Part shown: piece after piece, positions 10,238 to 22,550 of the stretch
Layout: every line of letters starts with the position of its first letter
Numbering within the stretch: the first letter of the stretch is position 1
Source of the DNA: Cherax quadricarinatus
Taxonomy: Eukaryota; Arthropoda; Malacostraca; Decapoda; Parastacidae
Reading direction: 5' to 3'
Length of the DNA stretch: 64,000 nucleotides
Assembly (NCBI RefSeq): GCF_038502225.1
Contig: NC_091374.1
Span: 8,937,201 to 9,001,200, forward strand
Made by a program: the position numbers and the translations under genes
The notes under the pieces: generated by a model
Told to the model about the DNA's origin: nothing
The model's input: the letters and a program-made list of their open reading frames with translations, nothing else
The model's database searches: none

Positions 10238-10422
10238 ATGTTCACCTAGCAGTAAGTAGGTAGTAGGTGCTTGGTGTTAGTAGACTATTGTGACTCATCC
10301 TGAATGGAGGGGGAATTAAAGCACTCCTATGGAAATAAGACTGATACCCCAATAATGCATGGATTCTCTTGGGTTATCCTAGGTGGCAAATCCTCCGGGT
10401 TAAAAATCCGAGCAAAAGCTTA
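10238..10422 (+). mobile_element. SINE, truncated, tail type 1
   Basis: CACCTAGCAGTAAGTAGGTA, GGTGTTAGTAGACTATTGTG, GGAAATAAGACTGA, CTTGGGTTATCCTAGGTGGC and GGGTTAAAAATCCGA match 4641-4809 and 37755-38015. Confidence 0.7.
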
Positions 10423-11214
10423 TTCCCTGAAAGGAATTGGACTTGACGACGAATGTTAAAACGACAAATTCCGAGTCGTCATTTGGCGAACACTGTCCTC
10501 AGCCTTCAGACGCCACCTATGGTGTTATCAGAGGAAATGGTTGGTCTTACATTCTTCGATAACTGGATTGGAGAAGAGAAGGCTGCTATTCAAGAGACTT
10601 GTAGTCTTCGGAAAAAGAAGGAAAGAACACAGCGAGAAAGGTGGAATGTGACCTGAAACTTTTAAGAAGTTTTGAAGTGATACCCAAATAGAATAGTAAA
10701 TTACGACATGGGTTTATAAACTGTATTGCCTTAAGGTTATGAGAATAATGTACAGAGAAAGTTTTTGTGGTGTGAGTCACATTGGTGACTGATACAACAA
10801 TGTCACAAAAGTACTGGCTATAAAATCCTCCTATTGTAATCTCTTTGGTTGAATGGTACAACACTGGACCTGCAACATGCATAAACCACAGTTAGCGTTT
10901 CTGTTCATTTATATTTGATGAACACTTGTCGTTGCTAAAAGGAAACCCACATGCAGGCAAGAAAACAATGGAAATGAGACTATTTCATTTCCCAGCTGGA
11001 GTCCTCCTCGGCAGACTGTACAAGAGGCAGGAGAGCAACATATATACGGGTATCAGTAAAAAATAAAAATGGAATTGCATGAGAAATTCCATGAATTTAC
11101 ACACATTTCAATGGTAGAGCACAGGGTTTACACACCCATAACCTTGGCTTTGATTCCTGTCCAATTTTACTTAAAAGTATTGTCGTTCGTTTACGCTTTT
11201 TCCGAGTACGTATA
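10423..11214. other. Noncoding stretch, nothing recognised
   Basis: The 67-codon frame at 10453-10656 has no recognisable domain, repeat structure or splice context supporting it as a gene. Confidence 0.4.
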
Positions 11215-11333
11215 ATATAATGACTGTCTTTGGTAGGTAAGACATATGGGCAGCAGTTACGCAACTTTATTCCGGAACGTTTCGCCTACACAGTAGGCTT
11301 CTTCAGTCGAGAACAAAAGTAGGCCTACTTTTG
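11215..11333 (+). mobile_element. Foldback superfamily, single-arm member
   Basis: Leader mini-hairpin TGTCTT..AAGACA (11225-11244), then ACTTTATTCCGGAACGTTTC and GCCTACACAGTAGGCTTCTT. This is the leader, ACGTTTCG core and short inner stem layout of the elements at 17288, 36504 and 54173. The opposite arm is absent, and a bipartite element follows directly. Confidence 0.6.
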
Positions 11334-11463
11334 TGAGGGGCTCTTGATCTAGGGAATTGGACTTGTGCTCCAGTTCCCTGAATTGAGCCTGAATGCTTTC
11401 CACCCCCCGCCATATGCGCTGTATAATCCTACGGGTTTAGCGCTCCCCAATGATTATAATAAA
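11334..11463 (+). mobile_element. Bipartite LINE-derived short element (copy 6, 5'-truncated)
   Basis: Begins within GTGAGGGGCTCTTGATCTAG and ends TAGCGCTCCCCAATGATTAT followed by AATAA. Confidence 0.88.
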
Positions 11464-11635
11464 AACTACAATTGATATTGCAGACTATGGTACTTGTTTT
11501 ATTTTAAATAATGTTAGCTCTAAACTCTTGTGGGTCATTCATCGCAAGACGTGGTGGAGGCTTGATCTTCCCATACCTGAGGGCGAGACACGCATTTCCT
11601 ATTTATCTCGCCTAATGTCTAACAGCCACTGAAGG

Positions 11636-12935
11636 ATAGTGTAACCACCACAGCACCAGCCTTACTAGTATAACCACCACAGCACAAACCTTACTAGTGT
11701 AACCACCACAGCACCAACCTTACTAGTGTAACCACCACAGCACCAACCTTACTAGTGTAACCACCACAGCACCAACCTTACTAGTGTAACCACCACAGCA
11801 CCAACCTTACTAGTGTAACCACCACAGCACCAACCTTACTAGTGTAACCACCACAGCACAAACCTTACTAGTGTAACCACCACAGCATAAACCTTACTAG
11901 TGTAACCACCACAGCACCAACCTTACTAGCGTAACCACCACAGCACAAACCTTACTAGTGTAACCACAGCACAAACCTCGCTAGTGTAACCACCACAGCA
12001 CAAACCTTACTAGTGTAACCACCACAGCACAAACCTTACTAGTGTAACCACCACAGCACAAACCACGCTAGTGTAACCACCACAGCACAAACCTCACTAG
12101 TGTAACCACCACAGGACCAACCTTACTAGTGTAACCACCACAGCACAAACCTTACTAGTGTAACCACCACAGCACAAACCTTACTAGTGTAACCACCACA
12201 GCACCAACCTTACTAGTGTAACCACCACAGCACAAACCTTACTAGTGTAACCACCACAGCACAAACCTCGCTAGTGTAACCACCACAGCACCAACCTTAC
12301 TAGTGTAACCACCACAGCACCAACCTTACTAGTGTAACCACCACAGCACCAACCTTACTAGTGTAACCACCACAGGACCAACCTTACTAGTGTAATCACC
12401 ACAGCACAAACCTTACTAGTGTAACCACCACAGCACAAACCTTACTAGCGTAACCACCACAGCAGCAACCTTACTAGTGTAACCACCACAGCACAAACCT
12501 TACTAGTGTAACCACCACAGCACAAACCTTACTAGTGTAACCATCACAGCACAAACCTTACTAGTGTAACCACCACAGCACCAACCTTACTAGTGTAATC
12601 ACCACAGCACCAACCTTACTAGTGTAATCACCACAGCACCAACCTTACTAGTGTAATCACCACAGCACCAACCTTACTAGTGTAATCACCACAGCACAAA
12701 CCTTACTAGTGTAACCACCACAGCACAAACCTTACTAGTGTAACCACCACAGCACCAACCTTACTAGTGTAACCACCACAGCACCAACCTTACTAGTGTA
12801 ACCACCACAGCACCAACCTTACTAGTGTAACCACCACAGCACCAACCTTACTAGTGTAACCACCACAGCACAAACCTTACTAGCGTAACCACCACAGCAC
12901 CAACCTTACTAGTGTAACCACCACAGCACAAACCT
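11636..12935. repeat. 29-bp minisatellite, ~45 copies
   Basis: The unit is GTGTAACCACCACAGCAC plus MAACCTTACTA (29 bp). Most variation is a C/A change at one position (GCACCAACC versus GCACAAACC), with rarer GTAATC, CTCGCT and GCGTAA variants. It is noncoding. Both flanks carry a tRNA-like B-box phrase (TTTGATTCCTGTCC at 11150-11163, GGTTCGATTCTTGTCC at 12955-12970). Confidence 0.97.
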
Positions 12936-13013
12936 CACACACGCATTAGCCTCAGGTTCGATTCTTGTCCAGTTTTATCTGATTACATAAATATATACAA
13001 ACATAAATACGTA

Positions 13014-13145
<132 letters not shown>

Positions 13146-13854
13146 GAGTGTAATTCTTGCTCTCAGCTGAATAGTGTTAGCTTCCTGGTAGCCTCCCAAC
13201 GAATGTTACAGAACATGTTGTGGTTTGTACCCTGTGTAAGCTCTTGGTCCTCTGGGTCCTGGCATATCGCCCACTTTCACAGCCTTCTCATCTTACGATC
13301 TTTAGTTTTTCCTACCAGTTTCCTTAGCACACCCTCCCTATTTCCCCTTTACACTGTTCATTAACTTAAAACCTGGACTCTTGATATGAAAGATTAGCAT
13401 GTGCTGAAATTAAATGCAAACATACTGCTTTGCAAGTTCACACTCGCCGTTACTTCTCCCATCTAGTTCCCTCCCACCTTCGCTGCTGCTCTGCCTTGTC
13501 TCACACTGAGCTACCTCGTTGTTCCTGCTGCTGCTCGCCTTTATTTTCTCATGTTTTCTCATCTTCCTCCTCTGTGGCGCCCGGCGGACTATCCTTTAAC
13601 TCGTCCGAGGTAAACTCCTCTTTTATTTAATAGATTTATGTTTATCTCGCATCCCTGACAAGTGGCAAGGCAATTCTACAGACTAGCGAGCCTTATTTCT
13701 GTCTCGCATTTTTTAGCTTGTATTATGTATCGTTATTCTCGGGTTGTCTCATTCTCTTGTGTTTCTGTACGTTTTCCTTTTTTCTTCATGCAGTGTCCAC
13801 AACTGTTTGCTCACTTCACAGAGCTGTTTACTCACTTTACGGAGTTGTTTGCTC

Positions 13855-14000
13855 AATTCACAGCACTGGTTGTCATCTTCACAGCACTGGTTGTCATCTT
13901 CACAGCACTGGTTGTCATCTTCACAGCACTGGTTGTCATCTTCACAGTACTGGTTGTCATCCTCACAATACTGGTTGTCATCTTCATAACACTGGTTATA
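13855..14000. repeat. 21-bp tandem repeat, ~7 copies
   Basis: Unit ACAGCACTGGTTGTCATCTTC, decaying at both ends. The length is a multiple of three, which keeps frames open on both strands. No gene is inferred. Confidence 0.9.
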
Positions 14001-14389
14001 CCCTTCAGTAGGATATCCGCTTAACATTCTGCCTACTAAGCGTTGTTCACAGCATTGTCCATTTCACACCAGTCTTGTCTTTTGTGAACTACATCCTTGG
14101 CAGTACGTCTAAGCACAGGGTGGTGCAAATTTTTTCACATTTACGTGTTCTTGGGTAGTCTTACCTTAATTGTTGATTTTTCGTGTAAATGTACGTTACC
14201 TTGGCTCATGAACTTAACTTTACAATGAGTTATTGCAGCTTTGTATTTCCATTATTTTATATTTACTAAAGCGGTTAATCATAATCATTAACGTTTTCTG
14301 TGTATACTGCCCGTTTTTTATGATAGTGTTTTTCACTATCTCATAATTTTATCTGCCTCAGTAAAAAAACATTAAACTCAAAATCGAAA

Positions 14390-14485
14390 GGACCCTTATT
14401 CGATTCCCGGACGGAACGTGATGTGGACGAGTCTCCTTACACTTGCTGTCCCCTGTTCACTTAGTAATAAAACGAAAAAGTTACC
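14390..14485 (+). mobile_element. SINE fragment with tRNA-like B box
   Basis: ATTCGATTCCCGGACGGAA (B-box-like), then GTCTCCTTACACTTGCTGTC and GTTCACTTAGTAATAA, as in the full SINE at 37755. Confidence 0.5.
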
Positions 14486-16035
14486 TACGAATTTGTGTAA
14501 TGTTTTGGGTTATATCCTGGAGGAGGATCCAAATGGAAGAAACCATACTGCTGTATTCTCTTTCATTCTCACTGTGTGCATCTATTATAGAAACCTTCCC
14601 TCTCATTCGTTGTATCTTCATCATAAATTTCTAATTAATTTAACTTTTCTCGTCGGTCTTGAATCTTGATATCCCATACTCTCAATCAATCAAGTTATTC
14701 TCTATAAGGATTACAATGTGGGGTTTACAGATTTTGGATATTGTGTGGTTTACATGTTATAAAATACTAATTACAGAGGGGGCCACTAGGACACCCTAGC
14801 ATGGCTAGGCATTTCGAGCAGACTTAGATTAATTCTTAGCCCTAAATTATTACAAATTATGGAGTAAGTTGGTATTATGGCTGAGTGACTAAATTATAGT
14901 TTGTGAGTTTAACAATGTGAATGCTTTTGTTTTGGCACAATACATAGTTTCTATATTGGAGTATTATGTGACTAAATGAAACATTGAATGCCTAACTAGT
15001 TTTTCCTCTGCATACCTGCTGGTGATGGCTTGCTCATGTATCAGACATTCCTGACATTAACTCGACATTCTCACTTCCTTCCTGACATCGTTGACATCAG
15101 CTCACCTCCTCATAACATGTTAACCTTACGTAATATAATTTTGTCGTGAGAGCTGATATTGCTGATGGCATTTATCACGGAGACGAATGATGGAGGGGAG
15201 GGGTGAGGGGAGTTGGGTAGCTCAGACTCCTTTGTCGAGGTTAATGACTCGCCCTAGAGATTTTATTATGATGAATCACATGCGGATACCTCGTGGAAAT
15301 GGCGTAATAAAAGCGGAGTACTGGTCCCTGGGTAATTGCAAAGGGTATGGAAGAAGGCTACTGTGCATCATCCATAAAACTGAAGTTCTCAGAGGGTTGA
15401 CTGAAGTGCATATACACTGATAAATATATCAGTCCATCCTACTCAAAGTCAGTGTTTTATTGTGGCGTAGACACTTGAATGTGTAACTGTGACTATATTG
15501 AAAAGTGATTATGTGACTATTTTACGTGCTCGCACTGGGTCCCCATTTTCTGTTAACGCTCCAAAAGTGTCTATCGCCTTTAAATGTTATTGCAATTTCC
15601 CTATATTGTGGCACAAACTTTCACACGATAGCTTTCCTGACACTTCTGAGCTCCAATTTTTCAAGAAGCGTCACTGAAGATATCTTTGGAAATACATAAT
15701 CTGATATTCTTTCTTCCGGTCTTGGAATGTTAACTGGGTAAGCATTACTTCGTTATGTAAAAAAAAAAAAATCTGATACTAGAATCGAACAGTTTTTCAA
15801 ATAATAGACCTCGTTGTAATGTTAAATTATTTTGGACAATCCATAAATATGTAAATGTTCTTTTTCTTTTCAGAAGCTTTTTATATTATACAAAATTGCA
15901 TACTATATCGGTAAACATTCATTTCATGCAAACATTGCCGGCAGAGAGCTTACCGAACTGGCTAGAGGGCTTTACTTGATGTTTACCCGCCACATATATA
16001 ATAATAGTATTTTTATTTTGCCGGAATATATGACT
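14486..16035. other. Noncoding stretch, nothing recognised
   Basis: Several short open frames but no domain, tandem repeat or element termini recognised. Confidence 0.4.
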
Positions 16036-16330
16036 AGTATCTCTCTCTCTCTCTCTCTCTCCCTCGAGTGTTACAACCTGGAGTTTACCTGGAGAGAGTT
16101 CCGGGGGTCAACGCCCCCGCGGCCCGGTCTGTGACCAGGCCTCCTGGTGGATCAGAGCCTGATCAACCAGGCTGTTGCTGCTGGCTGCACGCAAACCAAC
16201 GTACGAGCCACAGCCCGGCTGATCAGGAACTGACTTTAGGTGCTTGTCCAGTGCCAGCTTGAAGACTGCCAGGGGTCTGTTGGTAATCCCCCTTATGTGT
16301 GCTGGGAGGCAGTTGAACAGTCTCGGGAGT
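16036..16330 (-). mobile_element. LINE 3' end (minus strand) next to a (CT)n tract
   Basis: Minus-strand translation gives a C-terminal LINE polyprotein segment: LFNCLPAHIRGI.NRPLAVFK, LALD, VPDQPGCGSYVG, LRAASSN. The noncoding tail reads GGTCACAGACCGGGCCGCGG and CTCCAGGTAAACTCCAGGT. Related tails are at 50189-50250 and 61670-61930. A short (CT)n at 16040-16062 abuts the 3' end. Confidence 0.8.
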
Positions 16331-17274
16331 GAAGTTAATTTTCTAGCATTTAATTTAAAACATGTGAGCTACCGTCTTCTGCTCATTTCAAAGCCTGGCC
16401 TTAGCAGTATATTTATTGTTGAGTTAATTTATAATCATATACTTTATTTAATGTTAAACAACATACATGTAAGGTGTAGTCAAGTTTTATCCATCTGTGA
16501 GCCAAAGATTTCGTTTGATCACTTGATATGATTTCTCTAATATCTTTTGTTGTTTACGTATACGACAAATTAATTTCAGTCACGGAATGAATGATTGCTG
16601 ATAGAATTGCGTTGAGAATGGTACATCTGGAGTGTAACTGCTAACTACGCGTCTTATATACTAATTGCCTTCTAGCTGTAGATGAGGTAAGCCTAAGTAG
16701 CTAACCTTAAGAATAGTAGCTTCATGCATAAAAATATGACCACGGACATTTCTCCCGTTTTAATGGCCATTTCAGAAAGGCCAGTTTAAAACCTGAGATG
16801 ATTTGCCTTGTGCAGTCTAATTTATTAAGTAGTCAGATGGAAGGGGGCAAGCCATCCAAGAGTGGTGACTACAAGGTGAAAGTGAATTTACTCCTTGTAT
16901 AAATTATTGAAGTCTTTACTGCTGTCGATCGAATACAAGATGACATTTATTAACGCTATAAGACTCTTAGCTGTCTTGCTTGCAAAGTTCGCCACATAGT
17001 TCTTGATATTCATTGCAGAGTCTGAGTTTTTTTTTTTTTCAGGTTTTCAGCTTTATCGCTAAGTCTTCCATTCTCATTCCAGCTTCAGTAGTAATGTTTT
17101 GCTGCATCTGTGTTGTCTCAACAAATATTAACTGCCATCATTTGCTCCATGCAGATATAGTTAGTGATTGATGTACCTCAAGGCAGGGGAATATGTTCTC
17201 TTGTATAAGTTAGTATTAAGCCATCCGATAGCACGATACCAAATACTCCCTTGTAGTATACTGGTACAGATGAA
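16331..17274. other. Noncoding stretch, nothing recognised
   Basis: AT-rich sequence, with a T-run at 17027-17039. No gene or element recognised. Confidence 0.4.
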
Positions 17275-17287
17275 TCTACTCAGACTT

Positions 17288-17482
17288 GGAAATATAAACA
17301 TATGCAGTATAATGTGATCCTTTATTGACAACGTTTCGCCCACAGTGGGCTTTTTCAAGTCACAAACAGATCTGTTTGTGACTTGAAAAAGCCCACTGTG
17401 TGGGCGAAACGTTGTCAAAGGATCACATTATACTGCATATGTGTTTATATTTCCATTGTGTCGGTATTTTATACCATTTGTT
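17288..17482 (-). mobile_element. Foldback element FB-1 with 13-bp perfect TSD
   Basis: Flanked by TCTACTCAGACTT at 17275-17287 and 17483-17495. Read on the minus strand: leader with mini-hairpin GGTAT-AAA-ATACC, then two inverted arms of about 80 bp meeting at CAGA|TCTG (centre 17370/17371). The arms contain ATTGACAACGTTTCGCCCAC and CACAGTGGGCTTTTTCAAGT. They differ by three small indels of 2-3 bp. Sister copy at 54173-54333. Confidence 0.93.
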
Positions 17483-17495
17483 TCTACTCAGACTT

Positions 17496-18765
17496 ATTCT
17501 CATAAATATTTTATATTCCCTATATGCATTATGTATCCATTAGTAAGGCTTCATAGCTTCCATTATCCCATTTTTTTTTTTTTTTGAGACTTGGCATTCC
17601 AATGTATCCAGATTTTTCTGTCCACTACCAAATTGACATAGTCCTACGTTGTTTCCACATACGAAACTGCTGAACTACCATTGGAATATTTGAGAATATC
17701 CTCATCGGTCTACTGAATTCTCTTAGCTCCTCCGGGTGACAGCTTTCATTACCTATTTGTAAACCCATCCTGTGTTACAGAGTATTTCACAATAACCTTT
17801 TAAAATATATATAAATCTGGATAGCCACACAATGCGGTTGCACTTAAAAGATCAAGCAGACAAAATTAAGGGTAGCTCGAGATAAACTATTCAGTTTACT
17901 GTTCATGAATGTGTCCACTTATTATTTCATGTAGTGAAGTTATACAGGAACGTAGTGGTGAACTTCAAGAAATAGTTCGGTATAATGTCCATGAAATTCA
18001 GGAGCACCATAGCTGTTTTAGAAAACTCAAAATCAGCCAACTCCTCTGAAAACTCAGCGCTGTATGACCCTGGTGGTTTTGCGCTTAGTTTTGATTATAA
18101 AAATATTAATCCTCTGAAAACTGGCCACCAAATTTTGTGGATGAGCGGTGGCAACCGAGTAACTTTTTTTTTATGGCATCTGCAAGCTTTGTGGAAGATA
18201 TTACACTTCTAAACTCCCGCACTACTTCATAGAGTGATATAGGGATGTAACTATTGTATAATTTGTAATAAGATAAAATTGTTTTACAGTAGTTCAGTTA
18301 GAAGACTAAAGCGCTTTAACAAGATTACAAAAAACACTGTTTTTAGCTAGCGAGCAATGTCCCCACACTGTCCCAGAAAGCCATGCAGCTGGGTTTAACC
18401 CTGGCACTTTATCTACAACAAAAATCCTTCCCCTCTAGTACTAGTCTTCCCCTATCCCCCACTTCCCTCACTCACTCGTTTGGGTCTTACCTGTGAGTTC
18501 CGTTTTTGGTAAATTAATGAAATAATGCAGGTTTTAGGTAATTTAAGTAGATTACCAAATTACATACCATAATCCCTTTTACACTTGTTTTAGTAGAGTT
18601 TGTGCATTACTTTGTGGGTTTTAAGTCCTTCACATTCCTGTGACTTCTATTTTCTTAGAACTTTTATTGTTCACTTATATGAATCTGAATGTTTACACCG
18701 ACTCTCATCACACTATACTGTATAAGTTTCAGAAACTTGCTGCACTTCATAAGTTCAAAATTAGT
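17496..18765. other. Noncoding stretch
   Basis: Only an orphan bipartite-element tail is visible, near 18060-18110 (CTGTATGACCCTGGTGGTTT, GCGCTTAG, TTTTGATTATAA). Confidence 0.4.
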
Positions 18766-18767
18766 GC

Positions 18768-18912
18768 CGCCTCAGGGAACTTTGTTGATGCCGGTAAGGG
18801 GCTCTTGACCCAAAGAATTCGACTTCTCTCCTTGGATAAAAGTCAGTTGTTTCTTCTTCCCCTAGGTACTGTATGACCCTTATTGGTTTAGCACTCCCTC
18901 CTGAATGTAATT
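18768..18912 (+). mobile_element. Bipartite LINE-derived short element (copy 7, diverged)
   Basis: CTCAGGGAACTTTGTTGATG, GGGCTCTTGACCCAAAGAAT, then CTGTATGACCCTTATTGGTT and TAGCACTCCCTCCTGAAT. Confidence 0.75.
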
Positions 18913-19378
18913 CAGAAGCAGCCATTAAAAAGTCTTAACTGCTTTTCGATTAATTATTTTTACATTTTTTTTAATATAATGCATATTAAAAACCTTGTAT
19001 CACACTTCTGTTACAACTTAAATTATCGTGGAGGCTATTATGTGTAATACGCGTGCAATGCATGACCCTTACTGGCTTAGTGCTTTTTTGTGAATATAAT
19101 AATGTGTAATGTAAATTTAAATGTTTAAAGTTTTCTAGCTAAAAAGATAAACATGTTTCAGTATGTTAATTTCCATTTTTCCCCCCAGAAATTTTACATT
19201 ATGATTTTCTTTTCTTTTCAGGTGGGTGTTGTATGCAGTACCACGTAGCAGACTTTATATTCATGGTAGTGTGAAAATTTATTGTCATATATATATTTTT
19301 CTTTTACGCATCAATTTTACAGGCTGAGAGATGTTTTCCTAAATCATCTCATTTCAAAGCCCAGCCTTATCTAAGGTA
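18913..19378. other. Noncoding stretch
   Basis: Contains an orphan bipartite tail at about 19058-19110 (GCATGACCCTTACTGGCTTA). Otherwise nothing recognised. Confidence 0.4.
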
Positions 19379-19470
19379 TGCAACACCCCCTTCCCAGGAT
19401 GCAACCCACAACAGTCTACTAACACCCAGGTACCTACGTACTTACTAGTAGATGAACGGGGGCAGGTGTA
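19379..19470 (-). mobile_element. SINE core fragment (minus strand)
   Basis: CCCAGGATGCAACCCACAAC, AGTCTACTAACACCCAGGTA and AGTAGATGAACGGGGGCAGG are the reverse complement of the shared SINE core. Confidence 0.7.
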
Positions 19471-19484
19471 AACACACACGCACA

Positions 19485-19502
19485 CATTTCTCTCTCTCTC
19501 TC

Positions 19503-19568
<66 letters not shown>
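19485..19568. repeat. (TC)n/(TA)n microsatellite
   Basis: A short TC run passes into about 60 bp of TA. Confidence 0.97.
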
Positions 19569-19572
<4 letters not shown>

Positions 19573-19640
19573 AAATTCCAAGCGCTTTCGTGATTTCACA
19601 CACTATCAAGGAACAGCGAAAATAATAGGATAAGGGAGCC
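19569..19640 (+). mobile_element. Foldback superfamily fragment (FB-3 type, one arm)
   Basis: GATGAAATTCCAAGCGCTTT, CGTGATTTCACACACTATCA and AGGAAC match the arms at 48705-48745 and 58710-58735. The second arm is missing. Confidence 0.6.
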
Positions 19641-19883
19641 CCACACAAGGGACCCTGCCGATATATATAATGGAACCGTCACAATACGTACTACAAAAGT
19701 ATTGCACTGTTGGCACACACTGTGTTTCCACTTCCGAACTGTGCAAGTTTCAGATGACAGCGTGTTAAGGACAAAGTTAACGATATCAAGAGACGTCTGT
19801 CTGCAGCTTAGTGTTTATTCCAGAGAACCTCGAGAATTAATGCTTAGCAACCCCACACACCTCTACTACTCGCTTTGGAATTG

Positions 19884-20000
19884 TGGGTAAGCGCTAAACC
19901 CATTGGAGAATTGCAGATCGTGGGGAATAAGTGGTAGTTGGGTTGAATCCCAAGGGAACTTGTCTAATTCCTTGGATCAAGATCCCTAATCGGGAAGAAC
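19884..20000 (-). mobile_element. Bipartite LINE-derived short element (copy 8, partial)
   Basis: GTAAGCGCTAAACCCATTGG at the tail side, and AATTCCTTGGATCAAGATCC on the head side. Confidence 0.7.
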
Positions 20001-21687
20001 AGACGTCTTATGTGGAATTATTTTGGGTATTGGTTAAAAACAGTCGATGCTTTTTAAAGTAATATTACATGTGTGTTTAAAAATGTCAACACTAACACTC
20101 TACCTCACAATTGTGAGTTACTCACACATACACACACGGCCAGGAGCTATAACTTGACCCCTGCAACCACAATTAGGTGAATACACACAGGAAAGCACAA
20201 AAATAGGCACAACATCAAGTGCCTCTGAAAACCAGTAATCAACACAGGCCAAGTAATGAAGTAATGACATTATCACCTCAAAGAAATTAAGATATTTAAC
20301 ATTTAATTTTCCTCTGTTATTTAATATCCATTGTGCAATAAGTACTCCATATATATTGGACATAGTCATTATAATTTTAAAATAGTATCGGTCGAAAACT
20401 GGGTATCGGTATCGGCTCATCCCTATTGTTTACACTAGACTTCACCTACAAACCATTTAGTTTAGTCATCAATGTTATACCGCAGATAAAAGGAAAAAAG
20501 CTCGATAAGTACAATATTTGCATGTGACATCACGTGATACGCTAAGCATCCGGCGTGTTGGCGGTCTAGCGGCGCTTACCGGATGGTGTGTTGACCTCTG
20601 TATTCCAATGAAACTACGCGTATTTCGATCACTGTGCGATCCCAGATAGGTATCCGCGTGTTGCATAACCTCAGCTCCCTGTGCGTCCATGCACGCGATA
20701 GCAATAGTGAAGAGTGGAGTATAAGTTACTAACGCAGTAAAGTATTGAAACTGACGAAGTGAATCAGAAAAGATATTCAGAAGTCATCAAATGGATAATA
20801 TTCCAGTTTCTTCAATATAAATGGCAAATTCAGACATACACAGCCCTAAATAAATTCAAACCCTCCACTGAGAAACACCAGGATCCTTGAAGTCTCGCTG
20901 AAAAGGCCTTCTCTTGGACCAGTATCCTAAAATACATCAGCACATTAAGTATGAAGCAAATTGGCACGTACAAAGCCCAGATTCGATACAAAAATATGTA
21001 CCATAAAGATACATCATTTAGTATTTGAAGCTAATTAGAAGAGGCACTCTCTAGCTATTATATGGAGACTAATTCGTGTAATAAAATTGGCACTTTAAAA
21101 TATGCGTAATTTAAGGTAAAAACCAGATTTCTTTTTAATAAAAGCTAACCAACATTGAGAGTTTGAAGCCTATCAGAAAAATTATTCTCCAGTAATTGAT
21201 TTAACTTAAAGAAAAAGGTTTAGCGCTTTTTTATTATAATAATTAAAAAAAATAAAACTTCACATTCGCACCTACAGTCTAATTCTTTAGTTATTGAATG
21301 GGAATTAGTATCACTTTATTTAAAAAAAAAATTGTCTAACATTACCAAGGCGTTGTATGACCCCTATGGGTTCTGAGGTTTCCTTCGAATACGACAAAAA
21401 TAATACTTTTGAAAAGTTTCAGGCCTGACCCTTGTGGGTTGAGCGCTTAGTTATGATTATACTAATAAGTGTAAAAGCCTCAACTGGTTCCTGCTATATT
21501 TTATTTTTACATCTGTTGGTAGAATGAGGAGTGATTGGCTTGTTTGCCCCACGACTAGTTGATTGCGTTTCCAGACACTTTTTTTCTTGTTTGATTCGTT
21601 AAATGTAAATCTTTAATTTATATTGACAAATATAAATTGGCCTTTATAGGCCAACGCCATAACACATGACGTATTCCCCAGTGGTGG
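20001..21687. other. Noncoding stretch with reverse-oriented old repeat and two orphan tails
   Basis: Reverse motifs TTTGAAGC lie at about 21026 and 21166 (see 8695-10035). Orphan bipartite tails are at 21354-21410 and 21424-21470. No gene recognised. Confidence 0.4.
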
Positions 21688-21840
21688 TTATAACCTTAAT
21701 TTTTAAAGGGGTGGAGGGGTAACCAACGGAAGGCCTCGGTCAGATGACCAAAGGCTTCAACTGTGGATCATCATATGACTAAGACCCGCATCAGGAAACA
21801 CTTTTCTTGTATCCTGACAAACCATACCTAACCATAATAC
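21688..21840 (+). repeat. Dispersed repeat R1, copy 1
   Basis: AAGGCCTCGGTCAGATGACC, AAAGGCTTCAACTGTGGATC and AAGACCCGCATCAGGAAACA define the family. Other copies are at 36285-36412 (+) and 52030-52195 (-). Confidence 0.75.
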
Positions 21841-21884
21841 AATATGCTCCTAACAAATGATCTAGGATATGGTGATTATTTTTG

Positions 21885-22045
21885 CAGGTCCCTTAGCGGG
21901 GGGTGCCTTGATGCTGGTGTGAGGCTTTTGTTCCGAGGAATAAGACTTACCCTTCCCCTCCTTAGATTGAATCTGATTGCTTCCCCTTCCCCAGGTTTTG
22001 CATAACGCCTACCGGTTTAGCGCTTTCCCCTCTTTCGAATAAATA
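21885..22045 (+). mobile_element. Bipartite LINE-derived short element (copy 9)
   Basis: GGTGCCTTGATGCTGGTGTG, TTTTGTTCCGAGGAATAAGA, TTGCATAACGCCTACCGGTT and TAGCGCTTTCCCCTCTTTCG. Confidence 0.8.
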
Positions 22046-22550
22046 GTTTAGCGTTTTTATAAGAAATGAGTTGGCGATATATTATTGTTTATATTATTTC
22101 TGAGAATAGCGAGTATCCCAGTTTGGTTCGGTGGAAGAAATATAGGAAAGCTGGCAACTTTACTCAACCAAAATAATTATTGTACTGGATGTAGAGGCAT
22201 AATTCTGAGAAGTATCAGTATAAAGACAATATGCAGAAAAAGCTTTTATTGTTATGTATATTGTGGCTTATACAGTTTTGTATTTGTGTATTCTCATTGA
22301 AGAGGTTGATGCTTAACGCGTTCGTTTATATTCAGTAATAGTTATCTTTTAGATAGTCACTGCAAGATAGTGAACTAGCTAGTTAATATTTTTTTGTTTC
22401 TTCTATATATTAATTGTATCAGTAAAGTCTTGTAGACAATTTGATTGTGGAGGCGAGCGTAACCTATCAGAGGATGACTTAAAAGACCGTAACTGATTGT
22501 GGATGTAACTGATTGTGGATGACGATTTTCTTTCCTTAAATTTCTTAATA

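Noticed and set aside
11636..12935. Regular array considered as a CRISPR
   Set aside because: There are no unique spacers. It is a continuous 29-bp tandem repeat in an animal genome.
13718..14027. Overlapping frames on both strands around 13.7-14.0 kb
   Set aside because: Produced by the 21-bp tandem repeat. No domain was recognised.
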